Assembly: GCF_000007205.1 (NCBI RefSeq)
Contig: NC_005043.1
Location: 1,116,001 to 1,180,000 of the forward strand
Reading direction: 5' to 3'
DNA from: Chlamydia pneumoniae TW-183
GTDB taxonomy: Bacteria > Chlamydiota > Chlamydiia > Chlamydiales > Chlamydiaceae
Length of the DNA: 64,000 nt
Under the pieces are notes generated by a model, which was not told where the DNA came from, did no database searches, and worked only from the letters and a program-made list of their open reading frames with translations. The translations under genes were made by a program, and so were the position numbers. Each line of letters begins with the position of its first letter. Position 1 is the stretch's first letter. Below are positions 1 through 6,731 of the stretch, piece by piece.

Positions 1-1
1 T

Positions 2-889
2 GCTTTGCTAATCCGTTGTTTCTTACACTCTAGGTTTAAATGTAATTGGAAATGCGATTCTCTAAGTGACGCAAGAGTCCCCCACGACGTTCAACCTTTC
101 AATGATTTCCAACTTTTCAATAATCAGGAGAGGCTAAATATATGGAAAAATCGGAGATATGTCTCTGGAATAGATGTGCTTATGGTGCCGGTCGATTATC
201 TCAGATCTCAGTTTCCCGGTTTTAAGGAGATTCCAGAAGCTATCCGTTGCGAAAACTATGTAAGTGATGGTCAGTTTTCTGAAGAAAGTAAAACAAGCTA
301 TCTTAGAGCGATGCTGACCGACATTGTTGGGTATATCTTGTCATTAGATGAGACCTATTGGACGAATGTGATCCTCAAGATCCGTGCGATGTGCATCACC
401 TTCGAAAGTTTCCCTGGAAAAGAAGCAGACCCTAACTATTCCCCTCGCGTAACTCACCACTATTTTGATGAATCTTGGAAGGCACTTGCGCGACATGTAT
501 TAGGAGAAGGTAACATGGTGAATAGACTAGATGAGGCGCTAATTCGTACAGAGAAGCCGGGCAAAGAAGGGGAATGTATTACGAAACAGTTTTTAAAAGA
601 TTACTGTAAAAAGCATCTCGAAGTTATGAGTTGTCCAGATTTCATTGAATCTCTGGTAGATGAAAAAATCCGAGAGTTTCGTTGTCCAAGTATTTTAAAC
701 TCAGCAGTATGTGATGTAATAGATCGCAAATGCCAAGAACATTTGTTAAAGGCAATAATAAACGAAGCAAACCGCAGGCTCCCTGGGATGAAAAATAGCT
801 CATTCACTATGCGTGGTAACCAAGTTTTATTTTATACCATCTTTTCTCCACCAAAATTGCCACCTGCTGCGAGTTCCGTATATTTTTAA
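2..889 (+). CDS. DUF648-like chlamydial membrane protein, 5' truncated by window edge
   Basis: The open frame runs in from before the window, so the N-terminus is missing. The first visible residues, ALLIRCFLHSRF, match the end of the transmembrane segment in the next two genes (ALLIRYLLHSNF and ALLIRCLLHSNF), so this is a third member of the same family. The shared N-terminal block and most of the membrane helix must lie upstream. The remaining ~295 residues are soluble, charged and strongly diverged from the other two copies. A conserved region around YLRAMLTDIVGYILS corresponds to YVRHMLAHVMGYLTS in copy 2. Function is unknown. The DUF648 assignment is from memory of the family and is moderately certain; paralogy is read directly from the sequence. 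Confidence 0.75.
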   Translation, partial: ALLIRCFLHSRFKCNWKCDSLSDARVPHDVQPFNDFQLFNNQERLNIWKNRRYVSGIDVLMVPVDYLRSQFPGFKEIPEAIRCENYVSDGQFSEESKTSYLRAMLTDIVGYILSLDETYWTNVILKIRAMCITFESFPGKEADPNYSPRVTHHYFDESWKALARHVLGEGNMVNRLDEALIRTEKPGKEGECITKQFLKDYCKKHLEVMSCPDFIESLVDEKIREFRCPSILNSAVCDVIDRKCQEHLLKAIINEANRRLPGMKNSSFTMRGNQVLFYTIFSPPKLPPAASSVYF

Positions 890-893
890 AGAA

Positions 894-913
894 AGGAGAT
901 CTCTTGGTCTCCT
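894..913 (+). other. stem-loop just after the first paralogue
   Basis: AGGAGATC (894-901) pairs with GGTCTCCT (906-913) across a 4-base loop, with one G-U pair. It lies 5 bases after the stop codon. No U-tract follows, so it is a weak terminator candidate or an RNA 3'-end structure. The remaining bases to 1074 are AT-rich and hold nothing else I can support. Confidence 0.3.
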
Positions 914-1074
914 AGTCCTGCTATAAGGTCTTGATATACATCTTTTTGGAGTAATTTCATTTTTTATATTATTTTATTAAAATCTTTATAATTCGTTTCT
1001 TTTGAAATATTTATTGTATTTCTTAATAACTGTATATAAACCAATTTGCTAATATTTTAAAAAGTAGTTTTTTG

Positions 1075-2106
1075 ATGGAAGTTTATAGTTTTTCCCCTTC
1101 AGTAAGAACTTCGTTTCAGCACCGTGTAATGGCGGCACTAGATAATTGGTTTTTTCTAGGAGGGCGCCGTTTAAAAGTAGTTTCTCTAGATAGTTGTAAC
1201 TCAGGGCAGGCTTGTGAAGAATACGTGCCTATTTCAACGACAGAAAAGGTCTTAAAGATACTCTCTTACCTACTCATACCGATTGTCATAATAGCTCTGT
1301 TAATTCGTTATCTTTTGCATAGCAATTTTACGGCAAAGGTATCACAGAAACCTTGGTTAAAGACCCTGCAGTTAGGAATTGATATAAAAAGCTTCATACT
1401 TCCCGGTTCTCATGTAAACACGATGGATTCAGCTACTTTGTTTAAAGCAATTCGTTTGGAAGGGAAGCGTGTTGATGTAGAATATCATAGGCTACATAGC
1501 AGCGATAAGGTGGTTTTTTATATCCCTGCTCAGAAACTTCCAGATGATCTGCGTTTGACTCATTGGCTTCCAGAAAAAGAAACAAGAAAGACTGAGTATG
1601 TGAGACATATGCTGGCCCATGTCATGGGTTATCTAACATCACAGGGTAAGGAACGGCTTCAACAGGTAGTGCAAGACTCTCGAAGCAGTACTTCCTTGGG
1701 GGCTGAAAAAGTCCTTCAATACAGATTCATTGATCATCCACAGAGTCAAGGAGAATTTCAACGTCTGCTTAATGAAAATATAACGACCAAAGGTTCCGAG
1801 GATAAGGAAGTTGTACAGAGTGATTTATTTGACATGGCTTTTCAGTGTTGGTGGCCACAGTTTATTTCAGTTATACAATCTCCGACCTTCAGTGAAGAAT
1901 TAGTACACGAAATGAGTCAGAAACTTGATTTAGATTGTATATACCCAGAAGATGATGAATTTGAGCAGAAGTTCCTTAATACCCTTCTGAAAGCAGTCTT
2001 GCACCACGGTTTTGAAGGAATCAGTGTTGCGAGTATGGGTGTTATCTTCCTGATTTGTCCGGACTCTCTTGCATTACAGATTCCCTTCTTAAGGAATCAA
2101 AAATGA
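1075..2106 (+). CDS. DUF648-like membrane protein, tandem copy A
   Basis: 343 aa. The ATG at 1075 is preferred over the in-frame TTG at 1072 because the sister gene starts with the identical MEVYSF block. Residues 1-50 (VRTSFQHRVMAALD, FFLGG, RLKVVSLDSCNSG) are almost identical to the next gene, also at DNA level. One hydrophobic helix at about 62-82 (LSYLLIPIVIIALLIRYLL) predicts a single-pass membrane protein with a ~260-residue C-terminal domain. No enzyme motif is visible and no clear Shine-Dalgarno precedes the start. Function is unknown. A short N-terminus, one helix and a variable C-terminal domain suggest a surface or inclusion protein, but the sequence does not prove this. Confidence 0.8.
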   Translation: MEVYSFSPSVRTSFQHRVMAALDNWFFLGGRRLKVVSLDSCNSGQACEEYVPISTTEKVLKILSYLLIPIVIIALLIRYLLHSNFTAKVSQKPWLKTLQLGIDIKSFILPGSHVNTMDSATLFKAIRLEGKRVDVEYHRLHSSDKVVFYIPAQKLPDDLRLTHWLPEKETRKTEYVRHMLAHVMGYLTSQGKERLQQVVQDSRSSTSLGAEKVLQYRFIDHPQSQGEFQRLLNENITTKGSEDKEVVQSDLFDMAFQCWWPQFISVIQSPTFSEELVHEMSQKLDLDCIYPEDDEFEQKFLNTLLKAVLHHGFEGISVASMGVIFLICPDSLALQIPFLRNQK

Positions 2107-2299
2107 TGCAGGTGTCGAGGTTCTTAGTTTTAAGGTAGTAAGACCTCCCCGCGGTAGAATATAGGATCTTCAAGCTCAAAGTCTCCGGCTTTGAGCGATG
2201 TTCCCCTCAAACTTTAATTCTACATCATGAAGTATTCTCAATCTAAAGATAAAAAATCCTTTTGTAGTGCTGTGTTAGTTACATATGATTTGTTTTTTT
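2098..2299 (+). repeat. direct repeat downstream of copy A (unit 1)
   Basis: This ~200-bp noncoding block recurs at 3395-3596 at a constant offset of 1297 bp with only scattered substitutions. It contains an 8-bp hairpin: GCTCAAAG (2174-2181) pairs with CTTTGAGC (2189-2196) around a 7-base loop. Together with the conserved gene start (offset 1291 bp) it shows that a whole gene-plus-3'-flank unit was duplicated in tandem. Confidence 0.8.
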
Positions 2300-2365
2300 A
2301 ATATGCATTGTATTTTTCAATAAATAATGATAAACGCTTCGCGAATGTTTTGAAAATATTTTTTT

Positions 2366-3397
2366 ATGGAAGTTTATAGTTTTCACCCTGCGGTAAGGAC
2401 TTCGTTTCAGCACCGTGTAATGGCAGCACTAGATGCTTGGTTTTTTCTAGGAGGGCACCGTTTAAAAGTAGTTTCTCTAGATAGTTGTAACTCAGGTTGG
2501 GCGTATCAAGAACTTGTGTCTATTTCAACGACAGAAAAAGTCTTGAAACTACTCTCTTACCTACTCGTACCGATTGTCATAATAGCTCTGTTAATTCGTT
2601 GTCTTTTACATAGCAATTTTAGGATAGACGTAGAGAAGGAACGTTGGTTAAAAATAAGGGAGTTAGGAATTGATATAGAAAGCTGCAAACTCCCCAGTTC
2701 TTATGTAAACCAGGTTTCCTCGTTTATTTGGTTTGAAAAAGATAAATCCAAACGGCCACGTATTGATGTAGATTATCATACGCTACATAGCAAAGACTGG
2801 GTAGTTTTCCCTATCGTTTTTCAGAAAATTCCAAAGACCTCGCGTTTCAGTTATTGGTTCTCACAAAAAGAAACAAGGAAGAGGGATTATGTGAGAAATA
2901 TGCTGGACCACGTCATTGGTTATCTAACGTCAGAAGGTGGGGAGTGGTTGCAGTATATATCGAAAACCTCTTATCAAAGCGCTACTTCCTTGGATCCTGA
3001 AAGAGTTCTTCAATATTGCTTAACTGATAACCAGGAGCTCCAGGGAGAAGTGCAACGTTTGCTTAATGAGGAGAGTGCGACCAAAAGCTCTGGGGATAAG
3101 GAAGTTTTGTTAAGTCATGTATCTGACATTATTTGCCAGTGTTGGTGGCCAAAGTTTCTTGAAGTTATACAATCTCCGGCCTTTATTGAAGAATTAGTAG
3201 AAGAAGTGAGTGGTAAACTTAATTTAGATTTTTTATGCCTAGAAAAGGCTAATACATTAGATCAGGAGTTGAGAAACAGTCTTCTAAGAGCAGTCGTACA
3301 CCACGGTTCTGAAGGAGTTGATATTAAGAAAGTTGGTGCCGGCCTCATTATTTATACGGAAGCTATTCAATTACAGATTCCCTTCTCAAGGAGTTAA
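2366..3397 (+). CDS. DUF648-like membrane protein, tandem copy B
   Basis: 343 aa, exactly the length of copy A, starting at ATG 2366. The N-terminal ~85 residues, including the membrane helix (LSYLLVPIVIIALLIRCLL), are nearly identical to copy A. The rest is clearly homologous but much more diverged; shared blocks include YHTLHS, QKETRK, QCWWP and VIQSP. No catalytic motif is seen. Upstream sequence is AT-rich with no good ribosome binding site, as in copy A. The pattern of a constant membrane anchor with a variable soluble domain is typical of families diversifying after duplication. Function is unknown. Confidence 0.8.
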   Translation: MEVYSFHPAVRTSFQHRVMAALDAWFFLGGHRLKVVSLDSCNSGWAYQELVSISTTEKVLKLLSYLLVPIVIIALLIRCLLHSNFRIDVEKERWLKIRELGIDIESCKLPSSYVNQVSSFIWFEKDKSKRPRIDVDYHTLHSKDWVVFPIVFQKIPKTSRFSYWFSQKETRKRDYVRNMLDHVIGYLTSEGGEWLQYISKTSYQSATSLDPERVLQYCLTDNQELQGEVQRLLNEESATKSSGDKEVLLSHVSDIICQCWWPKFLEVIQSPAFIEELVEEVSGKLNLDFLCLEKANTLDQELRNSLLRAVVHHGSEGVDIKKVGAGLIIYTEAIQLQIPFSRS

Positions 3398-3596
3398 AAA
3401 TGATCGTAGTGTCGGGGTGCTTAGTTTTAAGGTAACAAGACATCCTCGCAGTAGAAGAGAGGATCTTCAAGCTCAAAGTCTCCGGATTTGAGCGATGTTT
3501 CCCTCAAACTTTAATTCTACATCATGAAGTATTCTCAATCTAAAGATATAAAATCCCTTTGTAGTAATGTTTTCGTCACATATGATTTGTTTTTCG
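3395..3596 (+). repeat. direct repeat downstream of copy B (unit 2)
   Basis: Second copy of the ~200-bp flank at 2098-2299. Its hairpin (about 3471-3493) has one mismatch (ATTTGAG instead of CTTTGAG). The block ends near 3596, so it fills most of the gap before htrA. The remaining ~85 bases should hold the htrA promoter and leader, but no convincing hexamer pair was found. Confidence 0.8.
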
Positions 3597-3680
3597 TAAT
3601 TACTAGGTAGCAGAACCTGTGTTAGCTAGTATACGATGGTATTCTGCTTCATCGAAAGACAACCTTCTTGAGGGATAGAT

Positions 3681-5147
3681 ATGATAACTAAGCAATTGCG
3701 TTCGTGGCTAGCTGTACTTGTTGGTTCAGGTCTGCTAGCTCTTCCTTTATCAGGGCAAGCTGTCGGGAAAAAAGAATCTCGAGTTTCCGAGCTGCCTCAA
3801 GACGTTCTTCTTAAAGAGATCTCGGGAGGGTTTTCTAAGGTCGCTACCAAGGCGACTCCCGCTGTTGTGTACATAGAAAGTTTCCCAAAGAGCCAGGCTG
3901 TAACACATCCTTCTCCTGGACGCCGTGGGCCTTATGAAAATCCTTTTGATTATTTTAATGATGAGTTTTTCAATCGTTTTTTTGGTCTACCTTCACAGAG
4001 GGAAAAACCTCAAAGTAAAGAGGCGGTTCGAGGAACAGGTTTCCTAGTATCTCCAGATGGCTATATTGTGACTAATAACCATGTTGTCGAAGATACAGGT
4101 AAGATTCACGTAACTCTTCATGATGGGCAAAAGTACCCAGCAACTGTAATCGGACTCGATCCTAAAACAGACCTTGCAGTCATTAAAATTAAATCCCAAA
4201 ACCTCCCGTATCTTTCTTTTGGAAACTCCGACCACTTAAAAGTCGGAGATTGGGCAATTGCAATTGGAAATCCCTTCGGTCTTCAAGCTACGGTCACCGT
4301 AGGTGTCATCAGTGCTAAAGGAAGAAATCAACTCCACATTGCAGATTTTGAAGATTTTATTCAGACAGATGCTGCGATTAATCCAGGCAACTCTGGAGGC
4401 CCTCTTCTAAATATTGATGGACAGGTCATCGGTGTTAATACTGCCATTGTCAGTGGTAGTGGTGGCTATATTGGAATCGGGTTTGCGATTCCTAGCCTTA
4501 TGGCAAATAGAATCATAGATCAGCTGATTCGTGATGGTCAAGTTACCCGAGGATTCTTAGGAGTGACTTTACAACCTATAGATGCGGAACTCGCTGCTTG
4601 CTACAAACTCGAAAAGGTTTATGGCGCTTTAGTCACAGATGTTGTTAAAGGATCTCCAGCAGATAAAGCAGGGCTAAAACAAGAAGATGTGATCATTGCT
4701 TATAATGGGAAAGAAGTCGATTCACTGAGTATGTTCCGTAATGCTGTTTCTTTAATGAATCCAGATACACGTATTGTTCTAAAGGTAGTTCGTGAAGGAA
4801 AGGTTATCGAAATACCCGTGACAGTTTCTCAAGCTCCAAAAGAAGATGGAATGTCGGCTTTACAGCGTGTGGGAATCCGTGTGCAAAACCTAACTCCTGA
4901 AACTGCTAAGAAGCTGGGAATTGCTCCAGAGACTAAAGGCATTTTGATTATAAGTGTTGAACCAGGGTCTGTAGCAGCTTCTTCAGGAATTGCTCCTGGT
5001 CAGCTGATCCTTGCTGTGAATAGACAAAAAGTATCTTCGATTGAAGATCTGAATAGAACGTTAAAAGATTCTAACAATGAGAATATTCTTCTTATGGTTT
5101 CTCAAGGAGATGTTATTCGCTTCATTGCCCTGAAACCTGAAGAATAA
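3681..5147 (+). CDS. htrA: periplasmic serine protease/chaperone HtrA (DegP)
   Basis: 488 aa. An N-terminal signal peptide (basic MITKQLR, hydrophobic core, Ala/Gly-rich cleavage region near residue 27) sends it to the periplasm. The trypsin-like domain carries the catalytic triad His134 (TNNHVV), Asp164 (DPKTDLAV) and Ser238 (NPGNSGGP). Two PDZ domains follow, at about 285-375 and 400-480. A variable LA-loop-like segment with paired Phe and Tyr lies at ~78-112. The family degrades or refolds misfolded envelope proteins; chlamydial HtrA is also reported in the inclusion lumen and host cytosol. The ATG at 3681 follows the ribosome site GAGGGATAG. It is transcribed alone and ends at a terminator shared with the convergent peptidase gene. 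Confidence 0.96.
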   Translation: MITKQLRSWLAVLVGSGLLALPLSGQAVGKKESRVSELPQDVLLKEISGGFSKVATKATPAVVYIESFPKSQAVTHPSPGRRGPYENPFDYFNDEFFNRFFGLPSQREKPQSKEAVRGTGFLVSPDGYIVTNNHVVEDTGKIHVTLHDGQKYPATVIGLDPKTDLAVIKIKSQNLPYLSFGNSDHLKVGDWAIAIGNPFGLQATVTVGVISAKGRNQLHIADFEDFIQTDAAINPGNSGGPLLNIDGQVIGVNTAIVSGSGGYIGIGFAIPSLMANRIIDQLIRDGQVTRGFLGVTLQPIDAELAACYKLEKVYGALVTDVVKGSPADKAGLKQEDVIIAYNGKEVDSLSMFRNAVSLMNPDTRIVLKVVREGKVIEIPVTVSQAPKEDGMSALQRVGIRVQNLTPETAKKLGIAPETKGILIISVEPGSVAASSGIAPGQLILAVNRQKVSSIEDLNRTLKDSNNENILLMVSQGDVIRFIALKPEE

Positions 5148-5184
5148 AAAGCTTGGAGTCATACATTTGATTCATAAAGAGGAA

Positions 5185-5204
5185 TGAAGAGAGTTCTCTC
5201 TTCA
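5185..5204. terminator. convergent terminator hairpin between htrA and the M20 peptidase gene
   Basis: TGAAGAGA (5185-5192) pairs perfectly with TCTCTTCA (5197-5204) around loop GTTC. A T-rich stretch (CTCTTTTATTTT) follows on the plus strand. On the minus strand the hairpin contains the TGA stop of the M20 gene and is followed by TTCCTCTTT. It probably ends both converging transcripts. Confidence 0.5.
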
Positions 5205-6572
5205 CTCTTTTATTTTAGGAAGCTTATCAAGAAGCTGACAAATAGAAAGGAATCCCTTTTTAAGTTGGTCCATCGAGAAATGCTCTTCTGCAGCGTGAAT
5301 ATCATCACTAAGATACGAAGTCCCACAAATGATAGGTGAGGTTTGTGCTGCTTCCCCTAATAGGGGACCTATCGGGATCGTAGCAGGCATCACTAATCTC
5401 AGGCATTCTTCATTGTAGAGGTCACTATAGATCTCTTGAAGCACTTTGACTATTGGGAGGTTCGCAGAACTTCTCCAACCTCGAGATCCTCCTGGAAGAA
5501 TTTCATAAGAGAACTTTAACGAAGAAGGGACTTGTTGTTTCAAGTGATGGATAACTTGGTGAGCAGCTTTATCAGGATCTTGATTAGGAACAAGTCGGCA
5601 GGAGAGGTAGGCAGTGGCTCTATAGGGGATCACAGTCTTAAATCCTGGTCCCGTATAACCTCCAGAAATTCCATTGATTTCTACAGTAGGACGTAACGCA
5701 GATTCTTCAGGGCTATAAGAAGCTTCGTAACCCTGAGGTCGAAACCCTAAGTTTTCTTCGCATTCCCGAAGGGTATCCGACTTCGGAAGATCAGGACGAT
5801 CGCTATCCGAGGGGAGAGCAAGATCATCATAAAATCCTTCAATAGCTATAGAATTGTCAGGGTGATGCAGAGAGCTCAGAATTTCTGATAAAGCACGATT
5901 CGTATTGTAGGCAATTCCTCCTAAAACTCCTGAGTGCATGTCCTTGTTCCCCTCTTCAAGGGAGATTTTCATGGAAACAATACCCCGAGCTCCAATGCTT
6001 ACGTAGGGGTGTTTTTCAGAAAGGAAACCCCCATCTACGATCAGAAGATAGTCCGCGCGTAAAGCTTCTTTTTTCTTTTCTAACCAAGTAAATAATGCGA
6101 GACTCCCACTCTCTTCTTCACCCTCAATTAACCAAATAATATTTAGAGGGAAGTTTCCTTGAGATTCGTAATAGTGCTGTAATGCCTTTAAGGTGTAAAA
6201 ACATTGTCCTTTGTTATCAGAGGCTCCTCGGGCATAGAGATTGCCATTCTCTTCTCTAAGGATAAAGGGATCTCCCTTCCAACCATCAGATAGCTGTGCT
6301 GGCTGCACATCATAGTGGTTATAGAGCATAAGAGTAGGGCTAAGAGGATCTTCGCTTTTATAGGATGCATAGATGATAGGGGGATGCCCAGGCGTTTCCC
6401 AGAGCTCTACATCGAAAATCTTATTCACATGATCTACTAAAAAATGTGCACAATTTTCACAATCCTGAAGATGATCACTATCCGCAGATATCGAGGGGAA
6501 GCTTATAAATTTTGCAAACTCTTCCAGGAAATTTGCACTATTTATATCAAAATGTTTCGAATCTAGATTCAT
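5202..6572 (-). CDS. M20-family metallopeptidase (dipeptidase-like)
   Basis: 456 aa from ATG 6572; the frame stays open to an ATG at 6683, but the shorter form has the usual family length. Family motifs are clear: LYNHYDVQ (metal ligand His86, Asp88), ARGASDNKGQ (bridging Asp119), EGEEESGS (catalytic and metal Glu152/Glu153), and a C-terminal SDDIHAAEE with a late His ligand. M20 enzymes use two metal ions, usually zinc, to hydrolyse dipeptides or related amide substrates in the cytoplasm. The motif spellings resemble the PepV/carnosinase-type branch more than ArgE or DapE. Peptide use would suit an amino-acid-scavenging parasite. It is convergent with htrA and divergent from the M16 protease. 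Confidence 0.85.
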   Translation of the reverse strand: MNLDSKHFDINSANFLEEFAKFISFPSISADSDHLQDCENCAHFLVDHVNKIFDVELWETPGHPPIIYASYKSEDPLSPTLMLYNHYDVQPAQLSDGWKGDPFILREENGNLYARGASDNKGQCFYTLKALQHYYESQGNFPLNIIWLIEGEEESGSLALFTWLEKKKEALRADYLLIVDGGFLSEKHPYVSIGARGIVSMKISLEEGNKDMHSGVLGGIAYNTNRALSEILSSLHHPDNSIAIEGFYDDLALPSDSDRPDLPKSDTLRECEENLGFRPQGYEASYSPEESALRPTVEINGISGGYTGPGFKTVIPYRATAYLSCRLVPNQDPDKAAHQVIHHLKQQVPSSLKFSYEILPGGSRGWRSSANLPIVKVLQEIYSDLYNEECLRLVMPATIPIGPLLGEAAQTSPIICGTSYLSDDIHAAEEHFSMDQLKKGFLSICQLLDKLPKIKE

Positions 6573-6731
6573 AGGTTTCCCAGAGCAGTTGTTGAAAATA
6601 ATATCACAGTAACTTAACTTGTCTTTTGTCGAAAAGAAAATAAGAACATAGGGTTTAGCGTGCTTTTTAGCATGATTAAGCATGACAAATTAGGGATTCA
6701 GCCCTAACTAATCAGATGAGTTACAGAAAGT

